Assembly (NCBI GenBank): GCA_963740055.1
Contig: CAVUCL010000001.1
Location: 806,001 to 870,000, forward strand
DNA: 64,000 bases
DNA from: WHSW01 sp963740055
GTDB taxonomy: Bacteria; Actinomycetota; Thermoleophilia; Solirubrobacterales; 70-9
Reading direction: 5' to 3'
This document shows positions 50,361 to 58,753 of this stretch, in pieces. Below the pieces are notes generated by a model. That model saw only the letters and a list, made by a program, of their open reading frames with translations. It did not search any database and was not told where the DNA came from. The position numbers and the translations under genes are program-made. Each line of letters begins with the position of its first letter. The first letter of the stretch is position 1.

Positions 50361-51656
50361 TCAGCCGAGACGGTTCGGGCGCGGCGGGAAGACTCGCTGA
50401 AGTTTGCGCAAGTTGCGCAATGAACCACGCGGGCGCACCCGGCGGCGAAGCAGGGCCCGGCGGGGGTCCTCGCCCTTGGTCGAGATCCCGATCCAGTCGC
50501 CCCAGCTCGAGTCGATCGTCAGGTCGGCGTCGCCGGCGAGGCCCGGCAGGGCGGTGGTCGAGCCGTTGTCGATCCGCAGGTGCCAGGGGTCGGCGTCGTC
50601 GAAGCGCCATTGGATCGTCATCGGTCGCCCGCCGGCGGCGTCGGCGCGGGCGACCCGCGAGACGAGGTCGAAGTAGAGGCGCTGGGTCGCCGCCGAGGAG
50701 TCCGGGCGCCCGTTCGGCTCGCCCATCACGCCCGCCTTGAGCAGCGTGATCTGGCGCCTGGCGATCTCCTCGGGATCGAGCTCGGGGTCGATCGGCAGCA
50801 CCCCGGGCATCTCCTCGAGCGGATAGCCGGTCGCCCGCCACTTGGTGCGCACCGAGCGCAGCCCGAAGGCGTAGATGTCCTCGAGCTCGAAGCCGTAGGC
50901 GCGGGTGTAGTCGAGGTCCCAGTTCGGCGGCGTGAAGACCGCGAGCGAGTACGGCATCACCTCGAGCAGGAGCTCGCGCACCGCCTGCTTGCACTCGTCC
51001 GACTCGGCGAAGCACTCCGAGAGCACCTTGACCCCGAAGCCGATGTGGCGCTGCTCGTCGCGTGAGACGTTCGCCATCCCCTCGTTGAAGCCCGGCATCG
51101 TCCCCGCCTTGGCGAAGTAGTCCTCGATGTAGTGCTGGCCCGGCTGGGCCAGGGTCGCCTCGACGACCATGTGGTAGAGCGCGATCGCGCGGGCGAAGTT
51201 GGGCAGCGAGCGGTCACGGCGCAGGTCGTCGGCCATCCGGTCGAGGCGGGCGAAGACGTTGCGATAGCCCCAGCCGAGCTGGGCCTCGGTGTAGGCGAGG
51301 GTCGAGGAGATCGACTCGCCGGCGCCGATCACGTCCTTGAAGAAGCGGTGGAAGAAGACCGCGTGGCGGGCCTCGTCGACCTGCTGCGTGGCGAGGAAGT
51401 ACTTCTGCTCCAGCTTCGGCGCCGCATCGATGTAGGGGGAGAGGTTGTCGGTGACCGAGTCCTCGCCGTAGAAGAACATCGAGTAGATCCACAGCGCCGA
51501 CTTGCGCTGGATCTCGCTGAGCGCGCTCCAGCCGTCGCGGTCGGCGCTGAAGTCGATCGAGCTCGCCGACCAGTTGCCCTGCTCCCAGCGCCGGTAGAGG
51601 TCGTCGTAGCTGATCCCGTCGGCCGCTCGGATCCCATCCTTCTGCGCGACGCTCAT
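50361..51656 (-). CDS. R2lox-like ferritin-fold oxidase fused to an SCP2-like domain
   Basis: A 431-residue protein. Residues about 30-290 match the R2-like ligand-binding oxidase fold: metal ligands E65, E95, H98, E166, E201 and H204 are all present (GEDSVTD, DEARHAV, VEATLAQ, DEQRHIG). V68 and Y161 also occur at the spacing of the Val-Tyr ether crosslink pair that marks R2lox Mn/Fe enzymes and separates them from ribonucleotide reductase R2. Residues about 320-431 form an SCP2/sterol-carrier-like domain (IQWRFDDADPWHLRIDNGST, LTIDSSWGDWIGIS), suggesting binding of a lipid substrate. Related R2lox proteins have about 300 residues and no such tail. A GAGGAGG ribosome-binding site precedes the ATG. 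Confidence 0.8.
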   Translation of the reverse strand: MSVAQKDGIRAADGISYDDLYRRWEQGNWSASSIDFSADRDGWSALSEIQRKSALWIYSMFFYGEDSVTDNLSPYIDAAPKLEQKYFLATQQVDEARHAVFFHRFFKDVIGAGESISSTLAYTEAQLGWGYRNVFARLDRMADDLRRDRSLPNFARAIALYHMVVEATLAQPGQHYIEDYFAKAGTMPGFNEGMANVSRDEQRHIGFGVKVLSECFAESDECKQAVRELLLEVMPYSLAVFTPPNWDLDYTRAYGFELEDIYAFGLRSVRTKWRATGYPLEEMPGVLPIDPELDPEEIARRQITLLKAGVMGEPNGRPDSSAATQRLYFDLVSRVARADAAGGRPMTIQWRFDDADPWHLRIDNGSTTALPGLAGDADLTIDSSWGDWIGISTKGEDPRRALLRRRVRPRGSLRNLRKLQRVFPPRPNRLG

Positions 51657-51775
51657 CTCGCTCCTCCTCGCCGACCGTTACACCGTTCGATGTCGAGCTT
51701 AATCCGTCGACCGCGGCGCTCGCAACCCGAGTGTGAGCAACCTCACATTCGCCTGGTCGATAGGTTCGCAGGGAC

Positions 51776-52369
51776 GTGCCCGGGTTGGCGAACAGGGCGG
51801 ACACGCAGATCGCAGCCGCGAGCCGCGAGCAGCTCGACGCGGGGCTCGGCGCCGTCCGCGAGGCCCCGGGCGACGTCGGCACCCTGGTCGCGGTCGTCCG
51901 ACGCCCGGCCGAGGACCGCCGCGAGCTCCTCGACGAGGCGCGGCTCGACCCGCGCCGCGGCCTCGTCGGCGACCGCTGGTCGAGCAAGCCGAGCTCGTCG
52001 AGCGACGATGGCGGCCCCGACGCCGACGCCCAGGTGACCATGATGAGCGCTCGCGCCGCCGCGCTCGTCGCCGCTTCAGCCGAGCCCGGGCGCTGGGCTC
52101 CGGCCGGCGCCCAGCTCTACGTCGACCTCGACCTGAGCGAGCGGAACGTGCCGCCGGGTGCGCGGATCGCGGTCGGCGAGGCGATGCTCGAGGTGAGCGC
52201 GCTCCCGCACACCGGCTGCGGCAAGTTCGCCCGGCGCTTCGGCGTCGAGGCGCTCAAGTTCGTCAACTCGGAGACCGGCCGCGCGCTGCGGCTGCGCGGC
52301 CTCAACGCGCGCGTGGTCGAGCCGGGCGCGATCCGTCCCGGAGACGCCGTGCGCCGGCTGGGCGGCTGA
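51776..52369 (+). CDS. MOSC-domain protein
   Basis: A 197-residue protein with a MOSC (molybdenum cofactor sulfurase C-terminal) fold. The core is RRGLVGDRWSSKP near residue 65, VDLDLSERNVPPGARIAVGE, and the conserved cysteine region LPHTGCGKFARRFG near residue 145. MOSC proteins bind molybdenum cofactor and reduce or hydroxylate N-oxygenated compounds, or donate sulfur. No partner flavin or ferredoxin domain is attached. The start is GTG 51776, with TAGGTT ending 9 bases upstream. It converges on the cyclase gene with 13 bases between stops. Confidence 0.85.
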   Translation: MPGLANRADTQIAAASREQLDAGLGAVREAPGDVGTLVAVVRRPAEDRRELLDEARLDPRRGLVGDRWSSKPSSSSDDGGPDADAQVTMMSARAAALVAASAEPGRWAPAGAQLYVDLDLSERNVPPGARIAVGEAMLEVSALPHTGCGKFARRFGVEALKFVNSETGRALRLRGLNARVVEPGAIRPGDAVRRLGG

Positions 52370-52382
52370 GCCCGGGCGCCGC

Positions 52383-53774
52383 TCAGCGCTCGGCAGGCGG
52401 CTCGAGTGCGATCAGCACGAAGGCCTCGATCGGCTCGCGCTTGCCCTTCACCGCGAGCTCGCCGAGGCCGCGCACGGAGGCGCCGGGCAGGCGGTGCATC
52501 GTCGCCGCCGAGACCGCCACCTCGCCGACCGGCGTCTCGCCCTGGAGCCGCGAGGCGGCGTTGACGGCGTCGCCGATCACCGTGTAGCTGCGCCCGCCGC
52601 CCGCGCCGACGACGCCGACCATCGCCTCGCCGGTGTTGATCGCGATCCGAAACCGCGGCCACCGCGGGTTGCGCGCCGCGAGCTCCGCGGTCCGGTCGCG
52701 GATCGCGAGCGCCGCCCGGGCGGCTCTCAGGGCGTGGTCGTCGCCGCCGCTCGAACCGCTGAACGTGGCCAGGATCGCGTCGCCGATCAGCTGGTCGACG
52801 ACCCCGTCGAACTGCTTCACCACCGGCGGGATCGCGACCTCGAAGTAGGCGTTCAGCATCGCGCTCACCTCGCGCGGGTCACGGCCCTCGGCGAACCGGG
52901 TGAACCCGGCCAGGTCGGCGAACAGGATCGAGACCTCGCGCCGCCCACGCGCGGTCTGATCGGTGTAGAGCGAGGCGAAGCGCTCCTCGCGCCACTCGCT
53001 GCGCGCCGCCCAGGCGACGGCGGCGAAGGCGAGCAGGATCAGCAGGTGCCACTCCCACCAGCTCGCGTGCCAGCTGCGCGCGAACGCGGTCGCCAGGATC
53101 GCCTCGGCGAGGAGGACGAACCCGGTCGCGACCGCGAGCGGGAGCAGCGCCCGCCGCTCGCGGGCGAGTGCGGCGTAGCGCCAGGCCGAGAACCCGAACA
53201 GCGCCGCCCCGGCCAGCGCCGGGACGGTGATCGCGCCCGAGGCCCGCTCGACCTCGGTCACCCGGTCGAGGGGTCCGATCTCGGCGATGCTGAGCACCGC
53301 CCAGGCGACCATGAACGCGAGCAGGCCGGCCCGCACCCGCCGGCGAGCGCGGGTCCCGGCGACGTCGCCGCGGCCGCTCGCCGAGAGCGCCGCGAACGCC
53401 GACGCGATCACGAGCCCGACCGGGACCGCGATCTGGAACCCGAGGTTGGGCGCCTCGAGCAGCACCCCGGGGGTCGCCAGGGCGTGCAGACCGAGGAAGC
53501 CGCCGGCGGCGAGGAAGCAGGTCGAGACCCAGAACAGGCGCTCGTCGTCGCGCCGGTCGGCGGAGTCGCCGGTGCTGAACGCGAGCGCGGCCGTCGTCAC
53601 CGCGGCGAGGACGACGAGCCAGAAGTGAGACGGATGGTGCTCCCAGCGCACGTCGGCGCCCGGCGAGGCGATCAGGAGCGCGAACCCCGCCGCCGGGAGC
53701 GCGACCGCGGCGCTCGCCGCCAGCCACCACTCGCGGCCTCGATCGGGGGCCCGCTCGGCGCCGGCCGTCTGCAT
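52383..53774 (-). CDS. Membrane-bound class III adenylate/guanylate cyclase
   Basis: A 463-residue cyclase that would make cAMP (or cGMP) from NTP. The first 260 residues hold about seven membrane segments, a MASE-like sensor module (for example FWLVVLAAVTTAALAFSTGD and LAFMVAWAVLSIAEIG). The C-terminal CHD domain begins near residue 275 with VSILFADLAGFTRFAEGRD (first metal aspartate), followed by VDQLIGDAILATFSG (second metal aspartate), FRIAINTGEAMVGVVG and YTVIGDAVNAASRLQ (transition-state N and R region). Catalytic residues look intact. TAGGCT ends 6 bases before the ATG, consistent with leaderless transcription. The signal it senses is unknown. Confidence 0.9.
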   Translation of the reverse strand: MQTAGAERAPDRGREWWLAASAAVALPAAGFALLIASPGADVRWEHHPSHFWLVVLAAVTTAALAFSTGDSADRRDDERLFWVSTCFLAAGGFLGLHALATPGVLLEAPNLGFQIAVPVGLVIASAFAALSASGRGDVAGTRARRRVRAGLLAFMVAWAVLSIAEIGPLDRVTEVERASGAITVPALAGAALFGFSAWRYAALARERRALLPLAVATGFVLLAEAILATAFARSWHASWWEWHLLILLAFAAVAWAARSEWREERFASLYTDQTARGRREVSILFADLAGFTRFAEGRDPREVSAMLNAYFEVAIPPVVKQFDGVVDQLIGDAILATFSGSSGGDDHALRAARAALAIRDRTAELAARNPRWPRFRIAINTGEAMVGVVGAGGGRSYTVIGDAVNAASRLQGETPVGEVAVSAATMHRLPGASVRGLGELAVKGKREPIEAFVLIALEPPAER

Positions 53775-53815
53775 GACGACAGCCTAGATCAGTGATTCGA
53801 CCCCGCCGCGCGGGC

Positions 53816-55198
53816 TCAGGTCAGCTTCGGCGAGCTCCAGGGCTCGGCGAGGCGGGCGCCGAGCTGCTCGGCGAGCTCGCCCGCGGGCACCCGGGTCTGC
53901 TCGAGCGTGTCGCGGTCGCGCAGGGTGACGGTCCCGTCCTCGGCGGTCTGGCCGTCGACGGTGACCCCCCACGGGGTGCCGATCTCGTCCTGGCGCCGGT
54001 AGCGCTTGCCGATCGAGCCGCCCTCGTCGTACTCGGCCGGGATCCGGCGCCGGATCGCGTCGAAGATCTCGCGGGCGCGCTCGGGCATGCCGTCCTTGGA
54101 GACCAGCGGCAGCACCGCCACCTTCACCGGCGCCAGCCTCGGGTGCAGGCGAAGCACCGTCCGCTTGCGTCCCTCGACCTCCTCGACGTCGTAGGAGTCG
54201 ACGACGAAGGCGAGCATCGCGCGGTCGACGCCGGCGGCGGGCTCGATCACGTGCGGGACGTAGCTCTCCTTCGTCTGCTGGTCGAAGTACTCGAGCTTCT
54301 CACCCGAGTGGCGAGCGTGCTGGGTGAGGTCGAAGTCGCCGCGGTCGGCGATCCCCTCGAGCTCGGACCAGCCCATCGGGAACAGGTACTCGATGTCGGA
54401 GGTCGCCGACGAGTAGTGCGAGAGCTCGTCGGCCCCGTGCTCGCGCAGCGTCAGGTGGTCGGGGCGGATGCCGAGCTCCGTGTACCAGCGCATCCGCTCC
54501 TCCATCCAATGCGCGTGCCAGCGAGAGGTCTCGTCGGGCGGGCAGAAGAACTCCATCTCCATCTGCTCGAACTCGCGGGTGCGGAAGACGAAGTTGCCGG
54601 GCGTGATCTCGTTTCGAAACGACTTCCCGATCTGCGCGATCCCGAACGGCGGCCGCTTGCGCGCGAACTGGAGCACGTTCTTGAAGTTGATGAAGATCCC
54701 CTGCGCGGTCTCCGGGCGCAGGTAGGCGGTCGAGCCCGAGTCCTTGACCGGGCCGACCGTGGTCTCGAACATGAGGTTGAACTCGCGCGCCTCGGTGAGC
54801 TCGCACTCGGGGCCCTCGCCCGGGCGCTTGGACGGCTTGCGCGGGCACTGCTCGTCGTCGAGCTTGTCGGCGCGAAAGCGCAGCTTGCAGGCCTTGCAGT
54901 CGACCATCGGGTCGGTGAACCCGGCCAGGTGCCCCGAGGCCTCCCAGACCCGGGGGTGCTGGATGATCGCCGAGTCGATCGCGACGATGTCGTCGCGGTC
55001 GGTGAGCATCGCCCGCCACCACTCCGCCTTGACGTTGTTCTTCAGCAGGACGCCGTAGTGGCCGTAGTCGTAGGTCGATCCGACGCCGCCGTAGATCTCC
55101 GACGAGGGGAAGATGAAGCCGCGGCGCTTGCACAGCGCGACCACCTCGTCGAGGGTCGGGTCGGCGGCGGTGTCGGGAGCCGGGGGCACGGTCGGCAT
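53816..55198 (-). CDS. glyS: Glycyl-tRNA synthetase (single-chain, class II)
   Basis: Charges tRNA-Gly with glycine in the cytoplasm. The 460-residue product is of the homodimeric alpha2 type found in actinobacteria, not the bacterial alpha2beta2 type. Class II motifs are visible: motif 1 near RRGFIFPSSEIYGGVGSTYDYG, GFTDPMVDCKACKLRFRADK with a metal-binding cysteine pair, LRPETAQGIFINFKNV, and the motif 2 region IGKSFRNEITPGNFVFRTREF. Near residue 330 are YVPHVIEPAAGVDR (motif 3) and the anticodon-binding domain to the C-terminus. I chose ATG 55198; upstream frame extension is not homologous. It is divergent from the fmdB-type gene, whose start is only 12 bases away. Confidence 0.95.
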   Translation of the reverse strand: MPTVPPAPDTAADPTLDEVVALCKRRGFIFPSSEIYGGVGSTYDYGHYGVLLKNNVKAEWWRAMLTDRDDIVAIDSAIIQHPRVWEASGHLAGFTDPMVDCKACKLRFRADKLDDEQCPRKPSKRPGEGPECELTEAREFNLMFETTVGPVKDSGSTAYLRPETAQGIFINFKNVLQFARKRPPFGIAQIGKSFRNEITPGNFVFRTREFEQMEMEFFCPPDETSRWHAHWMEERMRWYTELGIRPDHLTLREHGADELSHYSSATSDIEYLFPMGWSELEGIADRGDFDLTQHARHSGEKLEYFDQQTKESYVPHVIEPAAGVDRAMLAFVVDSYDVEEVEGRKRTVLRLHPRLAPVKVAVLPLVSKDGMPERAREIFDAIRRRIPAEYDEGGSIGKRYRRQDEIGTPWGVTVDGQTAEDGTVTLRDRDTLEQTRVPAGELAEQLGARLAEPWSSPKLT

Positions 55199-55210
55199 AC
55201 TTGCAACCCG

Positions 55211-55501
55211 ATGCCGATCTACGAGTACCGCTGCCGCAACGGCCACCTGTTCGAGGTCTTCCAGTCGATGGCCGACGACCCGGTGACCAGCTGCGAGGAG
55301 TGCGGGGCGCCGGTCGAGCGCGTCTTTCACCCGGTCGCGGTGCACTTCAAGGGCTCGGGCTTCTACACCACCGACTACAAGCAGAAGAGCTCCGCCAACA
55401 GCGGCGGCTCGGACTCGAAGGGCGGTGGCGAGACGAAGCCGGACTCGGGCTCCGGCACGGAGAAGAAGCCGGCGAAGAAGGCCGAGAGCAAGAAGGACTA
55501 G
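55211..55501 (+). CDS. FmdB-family zinc ribbon protein
   Basis: A 96-residue small protein. The N-terminus MPIYEYRCRNGHLFEVFQS is the FmdB family start, with a second cysteine pair CEECGAPVERVF. The first knuckle has only one cysteine (C-R-N-G-H), so His may complete the metal site. The remainder is a Gly/Ser/Lys-rich tail with four Lys-Ala repeats. Family members are regulators or accessory factors with no firmly known function. CATACT at 55196-55201 ends 9 bases before the ATG. It converges on the LCP gene with 21 bases between stops. Confidence 0.85.
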   Translation: MPIYEYRCRNGHLFEVFQSMADDPVTSCEECGAPVERVFHPVAVHFKGSGFYTTDYKQKSSANSGGSDSKGGGETKPDSGSGTEKKPAKKAESKKD

Positions 55502-55522
55502 GTGGGCGCCCGCGCGGGCGCC

Positions 55523-56722
55523 TCAGCTCTGCGGGCAGTTCGGCTTTCGCGGCGGCTCCGAGCCGAGCAGCTCCTCCGCGGCGCGCTCGCATTCCTGCGG
55601 CGCGACGACCAGGTTGCCGGATGCGGTCGTCGACGCCGGCGTCAGCACGTCGGTGCCGCCGCCGCCGATCGCCGCCGAGATCACCAGCTGCGGCATCGTC
55701 AGCGCCCCCATCGAGGAGACCATCGCCTTCGGCGCGTTCCAGCCGATCAGCGGGCCCTTGATGAAGTTCGAGGGCAGCGCGGTGATGCTGGTCAGCTTGC
55801 CCTTGATCCCGTCGAGGATCAGCTGCTGGAACTGGGCTCGCTCGACGTCGCCGCCCGCGAATCCCTCCGAGGGGCACTCGTTGATCCGCGTCCTGGCGAG
55901 CGTGATCGCCTGGAAGCCGTCGAGGTGGTTCTCGCCCTCCTCGAGCTCGAGGTTGAACGCCCCGTCGGAAACGCTCGTGCAGACGTCGGTCGGGAGCTCG
56001 ACGTCGATCCCGCCGATCGTGTCGATGAAGCTGCGAAACCCGTCGAAGTCGATGATCGCGACCTGGTCGACGTCGATTCCGAGCAGCCCCTCGACCGTGC
56101 GGATCGCGAGCTTCGCGCCGCCCGACGCGTAGGCCGAGTTGATCTTCTGCGGTCCCTGCCCGGGGACCTCGGCGAGCGTGTCGCGCGGGATCGAGAGCTT
56201 GCGGAAGGTGCCCCGGCCGGCGCGGATCAGCATGATCGTGTCCGAGCGGTAGGGCGGGTTCTTGCAGCTGCCGTCCTTCGGCCGTCCGCTCGTGATCGCC
56301 TCGATGCAGTCCTCGGGCTCGGCCTCCTCGGGCCCCGCGAAGGCGCCCGAGCGCACGTCGGTGCCGAGGACGAGGATCGTCTGCGGGATTCCGAGCATGA
56401 ACGGGTTGCCGTCGAGGGTGTCGGTGACCCCGTCGGCGAGCTTCCACTTCTGGATCTGAGCCGAGACCGCGAAGGCGGCGAAGCTGAGCGCGAGCCAGGC
56501 CAGGGCCGCGATCCCGACCCACTTCGCCACCTTGCGCCCGGTCGAGCGCTCGCCCGGCTCGCGGATGCGCCCGGGCTCCTTCTCGGGGCCCTCGCCGCGC
56601 TTGAAGCGGTCGCCGAGGCCGCCGAGGCTCGGCTTGCGGATCCGGTCGAGCAGCCGGGGACGCGACTTGTAGACGGTGTAGTCGGGCTTCTCCGGGCGCT
56701 CCGGGGGTGGGTCTGCGGCCAT
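55523..56722 (-). CDS. LytR-CpsA-Psr (LCP) family glycopolymer ligase
   Basis: A 399-residue membrane-anchored phosphotransferase that attaches lipid-linked wall glycopolymers to peptidoglycan. A cytoplasmic basic N-terminus (about 70 residues) leads to one membrane segment (VGIAALAWLALSFAAFAVSA) and the extracytoplasmic LCP domain. The LCP domain has ILVLGTDVRSG (conserved Asp), YRSDTIMLIRAG (Arg-Ser-Asp), KLSIPRDTLAEVPG, KINSAYASGG and ITLARTRINECPSEGF near residue 275. An insertion with CIEAITSGRPKDGSCKN is probably disulfide-bonded. It may act on the polysaccharide made by the locus at 24-50 kb. It is divergent from the ROK kinase with 51 bases between starts. Confidence 0.92.
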   Translation of the reverse strand: MAADPPPERPEKPDYTVYKSRPRLLDRIRKPSLGGLGDRFKRGEGPEKEPGRIREPGERSTGRKVAKWVGIAALAWLALSFAAFAVSAQIQKWKLADGVTDTLDGNPFMLGIPQTILVLGTDVRSGAFAGPEEAEPEDCIEAITSGRPKDGSCKNPPYRSDTIMLIRAGRGTFRKLSIPRDTLAEVPGQGPQKINSAYASGGAKLAIRTVEGLLGIDVDQVAIIDFDGFRSFIDTIGGIDVELPTDVCTSVSDGAFNLELEEGENHLDGFQAITLARTRINECPSEGFAGGDVERAQFQQLILDGIKGKLTSITALPSNFIKGPLIGWNAPKAMVSSMGALTMPQLVISAAIGGGGTDVLTPASTTASGNLVVAPQECERAAEELLGSEPPRKPNCPQS

Positions 56723-56773
56723 CAGCTATCAATACCTCATGCCCCGAGCGAACTCCTGCCCGCGCACCGGCTC

Positions 56774-57718
56774 GTGAGCGCGGCGATAGGGGTCGACCTC
56801 GGAGGAACGAAGATGGCGATCGGGGTCGTGGACTCCGATCACCAGGTCCTCTACCGCGCCTCGCAGCGCTCCCGCGATCGCCCGATCGACGAGCTGCTCG
56901 AGACGCTCGAGGCCGAGCTGCGGGCCGCTCACGAGGCCTGTCCGCAGGCGATCGCGATCGGGCTCGGGATCCCGTCGACGATCGAGCGCGCCCGCGGCGC
57001 GGCGATCAGCTCGGTCAACCTGCCGATCGCCGACCTGCCGATCCGCGAGCTGATCGCCGAGCGCCTCGGTCTGCCGACCTTCCTCGACAACGACGCCAAC
57101 GCCGCGGCGCTCGCCGAGCACCGCTTCGGCGCCGCGGCCGGGGCCCGGAACGCGGTCATGCTCACGATCGGGACCGGGATCGGCGGCGGGCTCATCCTCG
57201 ACGGCGAGCTCTATCGCGGCTCGACCGGCGCCGGAGCGGAGCTCGGGCACGTGGTCATCGACCACGCGGGGCCGCCGTGCCAGGGCAACTGCCCCAACCA
57301 CGGCTGCGTCGAGGTGCTCGCCTCGGGGACCGCGCTCGGGCGCGAGGGGCGGATCGCCGCCGAGAGCCACCCCTCGTCGGCGCTCGGGCGCCACCTGGCG
57401 GCCGGCGACGAGGTCAGCGGCCGGCTGGTCACCGAGGCGGCGATCGGCGGCGACGGGATCGCGGTCGAGGCGGTGGCGACGATCGGACGCCGGCTCGGGG
57501 TCGCGCTCTCGAGCCTCGCCAACATCTTCGATCCCGACGTGATCGTGATCGGCGGTGGGGTCGCGGCCGCCGGCGAGCTGCTGCTGGCACCGGCTCGCGA
57601 GCAGCTGCGGGCGCGCGCGCTGCGGCCGATGAACGAGGTCCCGGTTCGCGTCGCGGCGCTCGGCGCCGAGGCGGGGATGATCGGCGCCGCCGAGATCGCG
57701 CTCGAGGAGGCCGGCTGA
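56774..57718 (+). CDS. ROK-family glucokinase
   Basis: A 314-residue sugar kinase of the ROK family, most likely glucokinase, which phosphorylates glucose with ATP (or polyphosphate). The start is GTG 56774, giving VSAAIGVDLGGTKMAIGVVD with the phosphate-binding DLGGTK at residues 6-11. NDANAAALAEHRFGAAAG, IGTGIGGGLILDG, and the zinc-binding CQGNCPNHGCVE (ROK-type cysteine set) follow, then DPDVIVIGGGVA near the C-terminus. The stop codon overlaps the rsmI ATG by one base (TGATG), coupling the two. Confidence 0.9.
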   Translation: MSAAIGVDLGGTKMAIGVVDSDHQVLYRASQRSRDRPIDELLETLEAELRAAHEACPQAIAIGLGIPSTIERARGAAISSVNLPIADLPIRELIAERLGLPTFLDNDANAAALAEHRFGAAAGARNAVMLTIGTGIGGGLILDGELYRGSTGAGAELGHVVIDHAGPPCQGNCPNHGCVEVLASGTALGREGRIAAESHPSSALGRHLAAGDEVSGRLVTEAAIGGDGIAVEAVATIGRRLGVALSSLANIFDPDVIVIGGGVAAAGELLLAPAREQLRARALRPMNEVPVRVAALGAEAGMIGAAEIALEEAG

Positions 57719-58544
57719 TGCCCGGGCGGCTGACCGTGTGCCCGACCCCGATCGGCAACCTCGAGGACCTGAGCCCGCGCGCGATGCGGGCGCTGCGCGA
57801 CGCGGACCTCGTCGCCTGCGAGGACACGCGGCGGGCGGGGCGGCTGTACGAGCGGCTCGAGCTCCCGCACCCGCGCCTGGTCTCCAACTACGACGCGAAC
57901 GAGAACGATCGTGCCCGCCAGCTCGCGCAGCAGATCGAGCGCGGCGCCCGGGTCGTGCTGATCTCCGACGCCGGCACGCCGGTGATCTCCGATCCCGGCT
58001 ACCGGCTGATCCGCGCCTGCCTCGATCGCGACCTCGAGGTCGAGGTGCTCCCGGGGCCGTCGGCGGTGACGACCGCGCTCGTCGCCTCGGGCCTGCCCGC
58101 CGACCGCTGGCGCTTCGAGGGCTTTCTGCCGCGGCGCGCGGGCGAGCTCGAGCGCGTGCTCGGCGCGCCCGAGACCGTGGTCGCGTTCGAGTCGCCGCGA
58201 CGGCTGCCCGAGTCGCTGGCGGCGCTCGCCGCGCTCGCCCCGAACCGCCCGGCGGCGGTCTGCCGCGAGCTGACCAAGCTTCACGAGGAGGTCGCGCGGG
58301 GCACGCTCGGCGAGCTCGCGCGCCGGTTTCGCGACGACGCCAAGGGCGAGATCGTGGTCGTGATCGCGCGCCTCGGGCCGCGGTTGGCGACGAGCCCGAC
58401 GTCGCCTTCGCGGTCGACGCGCTGCGCCGCCTGGTCCAGTCGGGCGCCCGTCCGCGGGCCGCCGCCGGCGTCGTCGCCGCGCTCACCGGGACCCGCGCGA
58501 ACGACCTCTACCGCGGGCTCACCGGTCGCGATCCGCGCGAATGA
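57718..58544 (+). CDS. rsmI: 16S rRNA (cytidine1402-2'-O)-methyltransferase, one frameshift
   Basis: Adds the 2'-O methyl to C1402 in the decoding centre of 16S rRNA. The 275-residue enzyme has the RsmI/tetrapyrrole-methylase motifs VCPTPIGNLEDLSPRAMR, VACEDTRRAGRL, ISDAGTPVISDPGYRLI and VEVLPGPSAVTTALVASG, then FEGFLPRR and CRELTKLHEE. The frame breaks near 58385; the last 50 residues (DEPDVAFAVDALRRLVQSG and the end ANDLYRGLTGRDPRE) continue in another frame to TGA 58542-58544. This is the first frameshift after 10.8 kb of intact genes and marks the start of the error-rich end of the window. Confidence 0.85.
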
Positions 58545-58753
58545 CCGCTGTTCTAAGGCTCGGTTAAGACCGCGATTTCCCGCCCGCGCCCGCGTTCAGG
58601 GACTAGGATGCCCACCGGGTACGAATTCCGGGCACAGCCGGGAGCGTGGGGAGCCAGAAAATGACCTCCCTCGTATCGCGCAAGGAGGCCATGTGAGAGA
58701 GGAGCAAGGCGAACGCCCCGGAGTTGCAGGGACCGCAGCCGGATAGCGCATAA
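58545..58753 (+). other. Leader region upstream of the Mce operon
   Basis: A 209-base gene-free stretch. A TAGGAT hexamer near 58604 could be a -10 element, giving a leader of about 140 bases. The leader holds CCTCC/GGAGG arms around 58666 and 58683 and a tiny frame from ATG 58671 (11 codons, ending ATGTGA). I cannot assign any known RNA family. It may simply be the untranslated leader of the Mce operon. Confidence 0.3.

Noticed and set aside
50361..51656. Plain ribonucleotide reductase beta subunit
   Set aside because: No alpha subunit is nearby, the radical tyrosine context of R2 is not evident, and the Val/Tyr crosslink pair plus the SCP2 tail fit an R2lox-like protein better.
58671..58706. 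An 11-codon leader peptide before the Mce operon
   Set aside because: Too short to tell from chance, no ribosome-binding site stands out, and no run of regulatory codons is present.
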